Below, piece by piece: positions 17,312-26,378 of a DNA stretch of 64,000 nt. The notes under the pieces were generated by a model. It saw only the letters and a list, made by a program, of their open reading frames with translations. It had not been told where the DNA came from and ran no database searches. Location: contig DBQX01000046.1 in the NCBI GenBank assembly GCA_002305415.1, forward strand, positions 31,178 through 95,177. The letters run 5' to 3'. How positions within the stretch are numbered: position 1 is the first letter of the stretch; the number at the start of each line of letters is the position of its first letter. Made by a program: the position numbers and the translations under genes. This stretch comes from Actinomycetales bacterium UBA1383 (GTDB lineage Bacteria > Actinomycetota > Actinomycetes > Actinomycetales > Actinomycetaceae).

Positions 17312-18571
17312 TCAGAAGCTGGTCTCGGTCCGCCTCGGGTAGATGCGCCGGAACGCCCGCACGTGGTTGATGCTCGCGGCGTGCCGGTAGAAGGTGCGGC
17401 GGAGGTTGGCGTCGGCCGCGTAGTCGAGGGGATGGACGGTGCCGTGGGCGCGCCTCAGTCGCGCGACGTCCGCACGCAACTCCGGATCGGGGACGTAGTG
17501 GCGGAGGAGCGCCATGGGTACGATCCGGAAGATGCCCTCGGCCGTGGTGTGGGCGGGCGCACGCGCGACGCCGCGGGCGTCGTCCACCGCGACCTCCGCC
17601 GGGTTGATGCCACCGATGTTGATGAAGTAGTTGGACCGCCCCGCGCGCGGGTTGATGTCGAGCAGGTAGGGCTGGCCGGTGCGTGCGTCCACCTTGACGT
17701 CGACGGTCGCGAAGCCCCGGTACCCGATCGGCTCCAGCAGCGAGACAACCCGCTCGGCGATCTCGGGATACCAGCGCACGATTCCGATCGCCATGTTGCC
17801 GAGGAGGTTGGGCGTGTGGATCGCGAGCAGCATGCGCGCCGTCGCCTGCAGCGTGGCCCTCCCGGTGTGGTCCATGTAGACGGTGGTGACGTAACCGCAG
17901 GTGTCGTCACCCGGTATCAGCTCCTGCAGGAGCATCTGGCCCTCGTACCCCGCCTCGGCGATCCGCTCGAGGATCGGCTCGAGGGCAGCGGCGTCGTCGA
18001 CGACGTACACCTTGAGCTTGCCGGGGAACGAGAGCGTCTCGTAGTCCCCGGTGGTCGCCGGCTTGAGGATGTAGGGCGCCTCGATCTGGCCCGCGAGGGA
18101 CCGCCAGCCGGCGAGGTCCGTGAAGTCGAGGACCCGCTCCCGGGGAGTGGCCAGACCCGACGCGCCGGCGAGGTCCGCGAGCCGGGCCTTGTCCTCCACG
18201 GCGCGCACGGACTCGCCGGGTGGGACGAGGACGAGGAACCTCTCCTCGTACCAGTGACGGTCGGCGTCCACCCTGTCGACCTGGCTGTCCGAGTTGACCA
18301 GCAGGACCGGCGTGTCGCCACGGCCCCGGGCGTCCCGGGAGAGACGGTCCAGGGCGTTCCGCTGGTCCTCGGGCGTGGCCGCCGCGCCCAGCAGCACCGG
18401 GGTGAGGATCGAGGAGTCGTTGATGAAGCCGCGGGGCAGCTTGCTCACCGTGTGGGAGTGCACGCCGAAGCGCTCGTGGAAGGACCGGGCCATCGAGTAC
18501 ACCCCGAGATCGGATCCGACCATGATGGGTGCGAGCGAACCGGAGGGGCTGGATCCTTCGAGCGGGGCCAC
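17312..18571 (-). CDS. ATP-grasp carboxylate-amine ligase of unknown substrate
   Basis: A 419-residue ATP-grasp protein. An N-terminal Rossmann-like part has APIMVGSDLGVYSMARSFHE. The central ATP-binding region has PYILKPATTGDYETLSFPGK and MLLQELIPG, and the Mg2+-binding end is YLLDINPRAGRSNYFI. The family joins a carboxylate to an amine; nothing nearby reveals the substrate, and peptide-like or cell-wall modification is only a guess. GTG at 18571 is chosen because TATACT lies exactly 6 nt upstream, although the frame is open to 18733. It is divergent from DUF3000. Confidence 0.78.
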   Translation of the reverse strand: MAPLEGSSPSGSLAPIMVGSDLGVYSMARSFHERFGVHSHTVSKLPRGFINDSSILTPVLLGAAATPEDQRNALDRLSRDARGRGDTPVLLVNSDSQVDRVDADRHWYEERFLVLVPPGESVRAVEDKARLADLAGASGLATPRERVLDFTDLAGWRSLAGQIEAPYILKPATTGDYETLSFPGKLKVYVVDDAAALEPILERIAEAGYEGQMLLQELIPGDDTCGYVTTVYMDHTGRATLQATARMLLAIHTPNLLGNMAIGIVRWYPEIAERVVSLLEPIGYRGFATVDVKVDARTGQPYLLDINPRAGRSNYFINIGGINPAEVAVDDARGVARAPAHTTAEGIFRIVPMALLRHYVPDPELRADVARLRRAHGTVHPLDYAADANLRRTFYRHAASINHVRAFRRIYPRRTETSF

Positions 18572-18577
18572 CCGTGC

Positions 18578-18583
18578 AGTATA
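18578..18583 (-). promoter_or_regulatory. -10 box for leaderless ATP-grasp transcript
   Basis: TATACT, 5 of 6 matches to consensus, with a 6-nt gap to the GTG at 18571 and no ribosome site. It fixes the start of the gene. Confidence 0.65.
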
Positions 18584-18618
18584 CGGCGCGCCCCCTCCCC
18601 CACCGGGCTGGCCGGTCC

Positions 18619-18624
18619 TAGCCT
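18619..18624 (+). promoter_or_regulatory. -10 box for leaderless DUF3000/RNase D transcript
   Basis: TAGCCT with a 6-nt gap to the GTG at 18631. It is back to back with the ATP-grasp -10 box, 35 bp away on the other strand. Confidence 0.6.
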
Positions 18625-18630
18625 GATGAC

Positions 18631-19200
18631 GTGACCTCCCCGATCCCCGCCGACTTCGCGGATGCCCTCGCGAGCCTGCGCGGGCACCGCTTCCGCGCCG
18701 AGGTCCACCTCGAGGAGATCCCCGCACCCACACGTATCGCGCCGTGGGCGCTCGCGCTGAACGCCGAGGTGAATCCTGGCGATGACCCGGAGACCATGCT
18801 GGGTCACGGCCGGTTCGTGGTGCTCTACGATCCCGACGGGCAACCGGCGTGGCACGGACCTTTCCGGGTGATCGTGATGGCGAAGGCCGAGGTCGAGGTG
18901 GAGATGGGGCTCGACCCAGTGCTGGGCGAGGCCGGCTGGTCCTGGCTCACGGACGCGCTCGACGACGTCGGCGCCGGTCACCACCACCTCTCCGGCACCG
19001 TGACCCGCGTGCTGTCCGAGACGTTCGGCGGGCTGACACTGGAGTCCAACGCCACGCAGATGGAGATCCGCGCCTCGTGGACTCCCTACACCACGGACCT
19101 CGGGCCGCACCTGCAGGCGTGGGTCGGTCTCCTGACGGCGCTGTGCGGCCTGGCGCCGGTCGACGAGGGTGTGACGGTGCTCGGCCGTCGCACACCATGA
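18631..19200 (+). CDS. DUF3000 family protein
   Basis: A 189-residue cytosolic protein with no membrane segments. Family features include RFRAEVHLEEIPAPTRIAPW near the start and the GPFRVIVMAKAEVEVEMGLDP stretch. DUF3000 is an actinobacterial family of unknown function that sits next to an RNase D-like gene in many genomes, as here. The leaderless GTG start is supported by TAGCCT upstream. The stop overlaps the next ATG (ATGA), so co-translation is expected and a link to RNA processing is possible but unproven. Confidence 0.85.
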   Translation: MTSPIPADFADALASLRGHRFRAEVHLEEIPAPTRIAPWALALNAEVNPGDDPETMLGHGRFVVLYDPDGQPAWHGPFRVIVMAKAEVEVEMGLDPVLGEAGWSWLTDALDDVGAGHHHLSGTVTRVLSETFGGLTLESNATQMEIRASWTPYTTDLGPHLQAWVGLLTALCGLAPVDEGVTVLGRRTP

Positions 19201-20402
19201 GCGAGCGTCTCGACGCCCCCCGGGAGGGCGTCCCCCCGGTGGTCGAGACCCGTGCCGCGCTGGTGCGCGCCGTCGACCGGCTGGCTGCCGGCCGCGGGCC
19301 GTTCGCCGTCGACTCGGAGAGGGCGTCGGGCTACCGCTACAGCCAGCGCGCCTACCTCATCCAGGTGCGGCGGGAGGGATCCGGTACCCATCTCGTCGAC
19401 CCCACCGCACTCGACAGCCTCGACCTGCTCGCGGAGGTGCTCCGCGAGGACGAGTGGGTGCTGCACGCCGCCACCCAGGACCTGCCCTGCCTGCGGGACG
19501 CGGGCCTCGAACCAGTCCGCCTCTTCGACACCGAACTCGCCGGGCGGTTGCTCGGCCGGCCCCGTGTCGGGCTCGCCACCATGATCGCGGAGGAGTTCGG
19601 CCTCGAGCTGGCGAAGGAGCACTCCGCGGCCGACTGGTCGGTGCGGCCGCTGCCGTCCGACTGGCTCACCTACGCCGCACTCGACGTCGAACTGCTGATC
19701 GAGCTACGCGAGCGGCTCGCGGTGGAGCTCGAGTCGCAGGGCAAGTCGGACTGGGCCCTCCAGGAGTTCGAGGCGGTCCTGACGGCATCCCCGCCCCCCG
19801 TGCCGGGCGAGCCGTGGCGACGCACCTCCCGAATCACCGATGTCGCCACGCTCCGGGGGCTCGCCGTCGTCCGCGAGCTGTGGGAGGCCCGGGACGCCGT
19901 CGCCCGCGCGCGCGACATCGCTCCGGGCCGCGTGCTGCCCGATCGCGTGATCGTGTCGGTGGCCGCCCGCCGGCCCCTGCCGGAGGAACTCCCCCCGCTC
20001 AAGGAGCTGCGCCGGCACGCGCCGCAGGCCTGGAGCGAGGCCTATGCCCGCGCCCTCGCCCTGCCGGACACCGACCTGCCCGACCGGCGGGGTCCGGGGC
20101 GGGGCGGGCTTCCCGACCCCCGCCAGTGGCCACGGGTCAACGCCCGGGCCGCGGCGAGGCTCACCGTCGTCCGCTCGGCGGTGCGGAGTACCGCCGAGTC
20201 ACTGGGGCTCCCGCAGGAGAACCTGCTCTCCCCCGCCGCACAGCGCACGCTGGCGTGGGACCTCCAGGAACCGGACGCCAGCCGCGCGCGCGAGATCCTG
20301 CGGCAGGCCGGCGCACGGCCGTGGCAGGTCGCGCTGGTGGTGCCCGCCGTGATCGAGGCGCTCTCCCGGCCAACGGTGGCAGGTGGCGAACACGCCCGAT
20401 AG
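19197..20402 (+). CDS. RNase D-like 3'-5' exoribonuclease with HRDC domain
   Basis: A 401-residue protein. The DEDDy exonuclease domain (about 25-200) has Exo I as D39-S-E41, Exo II in HAATQDLPCL and Exo III in the YAALDVELL segment. A helical HRDC-like region follows (about 225-300). RNase D trims tRNA 3' ends and other small RNAs. It starts with ATG overlapping DUF3000. The following beta-oxidation gene is 40 bp away with its own ribosome site. Confidence 0.88.
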   Translation: MSERLDAPREGVPPVVETRAALVRAVDRLAAGRGPFAVDSERASGYRYSQRAYLIQVRREGSGTHLVDPTALDSLDLLAEVLREDEWVLHAATQDLPCLRDAGLEPVRLFDTELAGRLLGRPRVGLATMIAEEFGLELAKEHSAADWSVRPLPSDWLTYAALDVELLIELRERLAVELESQGKSDWALQEFEAVLTASPPPVPGEPWRRTSRITDVATLRGLAVVRELWEARDAVARARDIAPGRVLPDRVIVSVAARRPLPEELPPLKELRRHAPQAWSEAYARALALPDTDLPDRRGPGRGGLPDPRQWPRVNARAAARLTVVRSAVRSTAESLGLPQENLLSPAAQRTLAWDLQEPDASRAREILRQAGARPWQVALVVPAVIEALSRPTVAGGEHAR

Positions 20403-20442
20403 CGTGGGTGATACCGCGAGTACCGGATACATCGGAGGTTCC

Positions 20443-22458
20443 ATGGAGCGGGTCACCCACGCCGAACTCGAGACGGTCAGCTGCGGGTCGCACCCCGTCG
20501 CGCTCATCACCCTGAGCCGGCGTGACGGCACCGGGCCGGCGACCCTCGGCCCGGCAGGGCTGCGGCTCATCCTCGACGCCGTGGGGGGCGCGGTCCGCCA
20601 GGCGCGCGCCGGCGAGGTCGAGGCCATCGTCGTCACCGGCACAGGTTCGACCTTCCTCGCCGGGGCGGACCTCACCCTGGTCCAGGCGTCGCACGACCCC
20701 CAGGACGGTCGCCGGCTCGGCCAGCTGGGCCACGAGTTGATGGCCGCCATCCTGGACGCCCCCGTCCCCACGATCGCGGCCATCAACGGCACCGCGCTGG
20801 GTGGGGGACTCGAACTCGCGCTCGCCTGCTCGATGCGGCTCGCGCACTCCTCGACGCGCGCGCTCGGGCTCCCGGAGACCCATCTCGGGCTCGTGCCGGG
20901 GTGGGGCGGGTCCTTCCTGCTGCCGCACCTCATCGGGCCGGGACCGGCAGCCGAGGTCATCATCGTGAATCCCGCCCGATCGAACACCCTGCTGTCGGCC
21001 GCCCAGGCCCTCGAGATCGGACTGGTGGACGGCCTCTGGGACGGCGAGGGCCTCCCACGGGAGCAGATCGCCGCCCTGCTCGACACCCCCGTCCGCCCCC
21101 GGGCCCCGGAGTCGTCCGCCGTCGACGCCACCACCTGGCAGGCGGCGCTCGACGGCGTGGCCGACCGGGTGGAGCGACTCGTCGCCGGCGGCCGGACCGC
21201 CCCCGGACGGGCCCTCGCGCTGCTCCGGGCGGCACACGGCTCGGACCGCGCCGCCGCGTTCGCCCGGGAGGACGAGGCGCTGGCGGACCTGGTCGCGACA
21301 CCCGAACTCCACGCGGCCCTGTATGCCGTCGACCTGTTACGCCACTCCCGCCCTCCTCGGGTGCCGGCGCCGCTTCGCCGTGTCGGCGTCATCGGGGGTG
21401 GCCTGATGGCGTCCCAGCTCGCCACCCTGCTGGCGTTCCGGCTCGGTGTCCCCGTGGCGATGCGCGAGGTCGACGACGAGAGGTGCGCGCGTACCCGCGT
21501 ACTCCTCGCCCAGGAACGGGAGGCACTCGGTCCCCGCGTCGCGGATCCGGCCGCCCTCACCGCCGCCATCACCGTGGGGACGGACCTCGCCGCACTCGCG
21601 GACGCCGACCTCGTCATCGAGGCCGTCTTCGAGGACATGGCCGTCAAGAAGGCGGTGTTCGCCGCGATCGAGCCGCTGCTTCGCCCGGACGCGGTGCTCG
21701 CCACGAACACCTCCGCCCTTTCGGTGACCGCCATGGCGGAGGGTCTGATGCGTCCGGACCAGGTGGTCGGGATCCACTTCTTCAACCCGGTGGCCGCGAT
21801 GCCGCTGGTGGAGGTGGTGCGCACGCCCCACACCCGTCCCGCTGTCCTCCAGCTCGCCCACGCCGTCGCCCACGCGGCCGGGAAGACGACCGTGGAGGTC
21901 GCGGACGCGCCGGGCTTCATCGTCAACCGGCTGCTGGTCCGGATGCTCGGGGAGGCCCTGGCGGAGCTGGAGGCCGGCACCCCCGTGGACGTCGTCGCCC
22001 ACGCCCTCGACCCGATGGGCCTGCCGATGGGCCCGCTGCAACTCCTGCAGCTCGTGGGCCCGGCGGTCGCCGCGCACGTGCTCCACACCCTCCGGAGCGA
22101 ACTCGGGGACCGCTACCCCGAGAGTCCCGGCCTCGACGCGATCGTGCGCGACGGCGCCTCCTTCCTGCGGGGGCGGCCGGGCGCCGCCACACCGCACGAT
22201 CCGGAGATCGCCCGCTACTTCGTGCCGGACCACCCGCAGCCCGCCAGCGCTCCCCAGGTCCTGGGACGTGTGCAGCGGGCCCTCGCCGAGGAGATCCACC
22301 TGATGCTCGCCGACGGCGTCGCGGACGTCGCGGCCATCGACCTCGCGATGCTCGCGGGTGCGGGCTGGCCGGTGCACCGCGGCGGCATCACGCCCTACCT
22401 CGACCAGGTGGGGGCCGCGGCCGCGACGGGCGGGCTGTTCCACCCCCGCGGCCTCTGA
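20443..22458 (+). CDS. fadB: Fatty acid oxidation multifunctional protein (enoyl-CoA hydratase / 3-hydroxyacyl-CoA dehydrogenase)
   Basis: A 671-residue fusion. The N-terminal crotonase domain (about 1-190) has the oxyanion-hole segment NGTALGGGLELALACSMRL and PETHLGLVPGWGG carrying the catalytic glutamates. The NAD-binding dehydrogenase domain begins with GVIGGGLMASQLA (about 322), has GIHFFNPVAAMPLVEVV, and is followed by two C-terminal helical domains. It performs steps two and three of beta-oxidation. The ATG at 20443 has GGAGG 4 nt upstream. The thiolase partner fadA, usually adjacent, is not in the window. It converges on dxs with 7 bp between. Confidence 0.93.
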   Translation: MERVTHAELETVSCGSHPVALITLSRRDGTGPATLGPAGLRLILDAVGGAVRQARAGEVEAIVVTGTGSTFLAGADLTLVQASHDPQDGRRLGQLGHELMAAILDAPVPTIAAINGTALGGGLELALACSMRLAHSSTRALGLPETHLGLVPGWGGSFLLPHLIGPGPAAEVIIVNPARSNTLLSAAQALEIGLVDGLWDGEGLPREQIAALLDTPVRPRAPESSAVDATTWQAALDGVADRVERLVAGGRTAPGRALALLRAAHGSDRAAAFAREDEALADLVATPELHAALYAVDLLRHSRPPRVPAPLRRVGVIGGGLMASQLATLLAFRLGVPVAMREVDDERCARTRVLLAQEREALGPRVADPAALTAAITVGTDLAALADADLVIEAVFEDMAVKKAVFAAIEPLLRPDAVLATNTSALSVTAMAEGLMRPDQVVGIHFFNPVAAMPLVEVVRTPHTRPAVLQLAHAVAHAAGKTTVEVADAPGFIVNRLLVRMLGEALAELEAGTPVDVVAHALDPMGLPMGPLQLLQLVGPAVAAHVLHTLRSELGDRYPESPGLDAIVRDGASFLRGRPGAATPHDPEIARYFVPDHPQPASAPQVLGRVQRALAEEIHLMLADGVADVAAIDLAMLAGAGWPVHRGGITPYLDQVGAAAATGGLFHPRGL

Positions 22459-22465
22459 GCCCGCC

Positions 22466-24391
22466 TCAGGACTCCGGTTCCTCGAGGGCGAGCAGCCGGG
22501 CGGCTTCGTCGAGCCGCGCCACGTCAGGTGCGAGCAGCGCCCCGGCGACCTGCCGGGCGACGTCCGCCGGCCGGAGGTGGAACTCGTCGAGGAGTTCCTC
22601 CCGCTTGGCGTGGTGGTGGAAGCCCCGCGGCACGCCGTGCGCCTGCACCGGGACCCGCGCTCCGGCAGCCGCGAGGGCGTCGCGGAGGGCGGAGCCCGCG
22701 CCACCCTCGACCAGCCCGTCCTCGATGTGGACGACCAGCTCGTAGTGTGCGGCGAGGTCCACGAGCGCGGGCGACACCGGCAGCACCCAGCGGGGGTCGA
22801 TGACCAGCGAGCCGATGCCCTGCGCGTCCAGGGCCCGCCCCACCTCGATGGCCCGCCCGGCCATCGCGCCGACCCCCACCACCAGCACGTTCCGCTCTCC
22901 GGGATGGCGTCCGATGACGTCGAGCCCGGCGATCGTGTCGAGCGCCGGGATCGGGTCGGGGAGGGGCCCCTTCGGGTACCGCACGGCCGTGGGGCCGTCG
23001 ATCGCGACCGCCTCGCGCAGGGCGCGCCGGAGGGTGTCCTCGTCCCGTGGGGCGGCGAGGCGCAGGTTCGGCACCGTGCGCAGGAGCGCGATGTCCCACA
23101 TCCCGTGGTGGCTCGGGCCGTCGTCGCCGGTGACGCCCGCCCGGTCGAGCACGAGGGTGACCGCCTGGTTGTGCAGTCCCACGTCCATCAGCACCTGGTC
23201 GTAGCCGCGGTTCAGGAATGTCGCGTACACGGCCACGACCGGGTGGAGCCCCGCGAAGGCCAGTCCCGCGGCGGACGTCACCGCGTGCTGTTCGGCGATC
23301 CCGACGTCGATGACGCGGTCGGGGAACTCCTCGCTCATCGGGCCCAGCCCCACGGGCTGCAGCATCGCCGCGGTGATCGCGACGACGTCGTCGCGCTGCC
23401 GGGCGATCTTCAGGATCTCCTGGGAGAACACGGACGTCCACCCGAACCGGGCGGGCACCACGGGCAGGCCGGTCTCGGGGTGGATGATCCCGACCGCGTG
23501 GAAGCGGTCCGCCACGTCGTCGAGCGCGGGCTGGTAGCCGCGGCCCTTCTCGGTGATGGCGTGGACGATCACCGGCGCCTCGTAGGCCCGGGCGCGGGTG
23601 AGGGCGAACTCCATCGCCACGACGTCGTGCCCATCCACTGGACCGATGTACTTGATGCCGAGGTCCTCGAACAGTCCCTGGGGCGCGAGCACGTCCTTCA
23701 TGCCCTTCTTCAGCCCGTGCAACGCCTCATACGTCATCCGGCCCGGGGTGCCGCCACGCAGCAGGGTGCGCTTGCCCCAGTCGAGGGCCTTCTCGTAGCC
23801 GTGGGTGGTGCGCAGCGCGTCGAGGTGGTGGGCGATCCCGCCGGTGGTGGGGGCGTAGGAACGTCCGTTGTCGTTGACGACGATCACGAGGTTGCGGTCC
23901 GGTCCCTCCGCGATGTTGTTGAGCGCCTCCCACGCCATCCCTCCGGTGAGGGCCCCGTCACCCACGACCACCACGACGTGCCGGTCGCTCCGCCCGCGCA
24001 GCAGGTTCGCCCGGGCGATGCCGTCGCCCCAGCTCAGGGCGGTGGAGGCGTGGGAGTTCTCCACCACGTCGTGCACCGACTCCTGGCGTGAGGGGTAGCC
24101 GGACAGTCCGCCGTTCTGCCGCAGCTGGGAGAAGTCGTGGCGGCCGGTGAGCAGCTTGTGGACGTAGGCCTGGTGACCGGTGTCGAAGACGATCCGGTCG
24201 CGGGGCGAGTCGAAGACGCGGTGGATCGCGATCGTGAGCTCGACGACGCCGAGGTTGGGCCCGAGGTGGCCGCCGGTGCGGGCCACGTTCGCGACGAGGA
24301 ACTCCCTGATCTCCTCCGCGAGCTGGACGAGTTCCACCGTGACGAGGCCGCGCAGGTCGCGCGGGCGCGTGATGCGCTCGAGGATCGCCAT
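22466..24391 (-). CDS. dxs: 1-deoxy-D-xylulose-5-phosphate synthase
   Basis: A 641-residue thiamine diphosphate enzyme that condenses pyruvate and glyceraldehyde-3-phosphate, the first step of the MEP isoprenoid pathway. Seen in order: [14 protein letters not shown], the ThDP/Mg motif [16 protein letters not shown] (about 151), the catalytic glutamate in [17 protein letters not shown] and the C-terminal transketolase domain. The ATG at 24391 has GGAGGG 6 nt upstream; the much longer open frame above it is shadow of the S9 peptidase. It supplies precursors for polyprenyl chains such as those made by the prenyl synthase at 58.7 kb. Confidence 0.97.
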   Translation of the reverse strand: MAILERITRPRDLRGLVTVELVQLAEEIREFLVANVARTGGHLGPNLGVVELTIAIHRVFDSPRDRIVFDTGHQAYVHKLLTGRHDFSQLRQNGGLSGYPSRQESVHDVVENSHASTALSWGDGIARANLLRGRSDRHVVVVVGDGALTGGMAWEALNNIAEGPDRNLVIVVNDNGRSYAPTTGGIAHHLDALRTTHGYEKALDWGKRTLLRGGTPGRMTYEALHGLKKGMKDVLAPQGLFEDLGIKYIGPVDGHDVVAMEFALTRARAYEAPVIVHAITEKGRGYQPALDDVADRFHAVGIIHPETGLPVVPARFGWTSVFSQEILKIARQRDDVVAITAAMLQPVGLGPMSEEFPDRVIDVGIAEQHAVTSAAGLAFAGLHPVVAVYATFLNRGYDQVLMDVGLHNQAVTLVLDRAGVTGDDGPSHHGMWDIALLRTVPNLRLAAPRDEDTLRRALREAVAIDGPTAVRYPKGPLPDPIPALDTIAGLDVIGRHPGERNVLVVGVGAMAGRAIEVGRALDAQGIGSLVIDPRWVLPVSPALVDLAAHYELVVHIEDGLVEGGAGSALRDALAAAGARVPVQAHGVPRGFHHHAKREELLDEFHLRPADVARQVAGALLAPDVARLDEAARLLALEEPES

Positions 24392-24464
24392 GAAGCCCTC
24401 CGGCGTTCGGGTACGGTCCCCCCACTGTACGACGGCGCCCCGCCACTTCACACCGCGGGGCAAG

Positions 24465-24470
24465 TAGGCT
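24465..24470 (+). promoter_or_regulatory. -10 box for leaderless S9 peptidase transcript
   Basis: TAGGCT with a 6-nt gap to the ATG at 24477, and no ribosome site. Confidence 0.6.
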
Positions 24471-24476
24471 CGATCC

Positions 24477-26375
24477 ATGACCCCGACGCGGGCCCCGCAC
24501 GGCTCCTGGAGATCCCCCCTCACCCTCGACGTCGTCACCGCCGCCACCGTGCGCATCTCCCCTCCCCGGATCGACGGGGAGGCGACCTGCTGGAAGGAGA
24601 CGGGAGCGGACGGACGCGGCGTCGTCATGGCCGCCCGTGCCGGCCGCCTCGAGGTCGTCACGACCACCTTCACGGACGGCCAGCCGGTCGACGTCGCCTC
24701 GCGCGTCCACGAGTACGGCGGCCGGGACTTCGACGTGGCCGACGACGTATGCGTCTTCTCCGCGCGCCGGGACGACCGGCTCCACGTCACGGTGCGGGGA
24801 GAGGATGGTTGGTCCGATCCCCGCGCGGTGACCCCGGACGACGGCACGCGGTACGCCGACCTGGTGCTGTGGGGCCACGCGGTGTTCGCCGTCGCCGAGA
24901 CCACCGGGGGCCGTGACCAGCTCGTCCGGGTGGACCTGCTGAACGGTGAGGTCGCGGTGCTGCGCGATGAGGCGGACTTCGTGGCGAACCCGCGCCTCAA
25001 CCCGGCTGGCACGGCGCTGGCCTGGTACGAGTGGAACCAGCCCCACATGCCCTGGGACCAGACGACGCTGCTGGTGGCAGAACTGGATGGGGACCGGATC
25101 GGGCCGGTGCGGCCCGTCGCGGGCGGGACGCGGGTCAGCGCGATCTCTCCCCTCTGGGTGGGGGACGACGAGTTGCTGTACGTCTCCGACCCCGGTGGGT
25201 GGTGGAACGTGCACCGCTGCACGGACCCGCTCGGTGAGGCCCGGATCCGGCTGCTGCACCCGGCGGACGCCGAGTTCGCCGCCCCGCCGTGGACGTTCGA
25301 CCACTCACTCGCCCTCCTCGACGAGGACCACGTGGTGTGCCGCTGGACGCACCACGGCCGGTGGTCCCTGGGGGCGATGCGAATCTCCAACGGTGAGCTG
25401 GAGGAGTGGGTCACCGGGTTCGAGGTGGCGAGCGAGGTCGCCGCGGGTGGCGGCCGCGTCGCGTTCGTCGGCGCGCACGAGTCCCGGCCCGCGGCGCTGG
25501 TGGAACTCCTGCTCTCCACCGCCACCACGCGGACCGTGCGCGCGACGGCGCCCGAGACGGTGCCGGAGCCGTACGTCTCGGTCGCGGAGGCCGTCGACTG
25601 GGAGGTGGACGGCGGCGTCGCCCACGGGTTCTTCTACCCGCCGGTCAACCCCGACGTCGTGGGGCCCGACGGCGAGCTGCCGCCCCTCCTGGTGCTGGTC
25701 CACGGCGGGCCGACGACCGCCACGACGGGAGGCTTCTCCCCCGCGATCCAGTTCTGGACCACGCGCGGCTTCGCCGTCCTCGACGTCAACCACCGCGGGT
25801 CCACCGGGTTCGGGCGGGCGTACCGCGAGGCGCTGGACGGCCAGTGGGGCGTTGCCGACATCGCGGACATCGCCGCCGGGGTGCGGGCGCTCGCGGAACG
25901 CGGCCTCATCGACGGGGCACGGACGGCCATCCGCGGTGGCAGCGCCGGCGGCTACAGCGTGCTGCGGACCCTGACCGCCACGGACGTGTTCTCGGCGGGG
26001 ACGAGCCGCTACGGGATCGCCGACCTCGCGCTCCTCGCGCAGGACACGCACAAGTTCGAGTCCCACTACACCGACACGCTCGTGGGCCCCTGGCCCGAGG
26101 CCGCCGAGACCTACCGCGAGCGCTCCCCGCTCTTCCACCTCGACTCACTCCGCGCGCCGGTGCTCCTGTTGCAGGGCGAGGACGACCGGGTGGTGCCACC
26201 CTCGCAGGCACAGGCGATGGCCGAGGCCATCCGGGCCGCGGGCGGAGACGTCGAACTCGTGCTCTACCCCGGGGAGGGGCACGGGTTCCGGCGGGCGGAG
26301 ACCACCCGCGACGCACTGGTACGCGAGCTCAGGTTCTACGGGCGGGTGTTCGGCTTCGTGCCCGACGAGGGCTAG
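24477..26375 (+). CDS. S9 family (prolyl oligopeptidase-like) peptidase
   Basis: A 632-residue protein with an N-terminal beta-propeller (about 1-380) and a C-terminal alpha/beta hydrolase. The catalytic triad is Ser489 in GGSAGGYS, Asp569 or Asp570 in QGEDDRVV, and His602 in GEGHGF. The oxyanion helper HGGPT is present. Such enzymes cut short peptides, often dipeptides from the N-terminus or acyl-amino acids. No signal peptide is visible, so it is likely cytosolic. It converges with the serpin gene, only 3 bp apart, but the serpin is a predicted outside-facing lipoprotein, so the two probably do not meet. Confidence 0.9.
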   Translation: MTPTRAPHGSWRSPLTLDVVTAATVRISPPRIDGEATCWKETGADGRGVVMAARAGRLEVVTTTFTDGQPVDVASRVHEYGGRDFDVADDVCVFSARRDDRLHVTVRGEDGWSDPRAVTPDDGTRYADLVLWGHAVFAVAETTGGRDQLVRVDLLNGEVAVLRDEADFVANPRLNPAGTALAWYEWNQPHMPWDQTTLLVAELDGDRIGPVRPVAGGTRVSAISPLWVGDDELLYVSDPGGWWNVHRCTDPLGEARIRLLHPADAEFAAPPWTFDHSLALLDEDHVVCRWTHHGRWSLGAMRISNGELEEWVTGFEVASEVAAGGGRVAFVGAHESRPAALVELLLSTATTRTVRATAPETVPEPYVSVAEAVDWEVDGGVAHGFFYPPVNPDVVGPDGELPPLLVLVHGGPTTATTGGFSPAIQFWTTRGFAVLDVNHRGSTGFGRAYREALDGQWGVADIADIAAGVRALAERGLIDGARTAIRGGSAGGYSVLRTLTATDVFSAGTSRYGIADLALLAQDTHKFESHYTDTLVGPWPEAAETYRERSPLFHLDSLRAPVLLLQGEDDRVVPPSQAQAMAEAIRAAGGDVELVLYPGEGHGFRRAETTRDALVRELRFYGRVFGFVPDEG

Positions 26376-26378
26376 GCC

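Noticed and set aside
24392..25528. Dxs extended upstream to a 1020-residue protein
   Set aside because: The added part is Ser/Arg/Pro-rich antisense of the S9 peptidase; the ATG at 24391 has a good ribosome site and the normal Dxs start.
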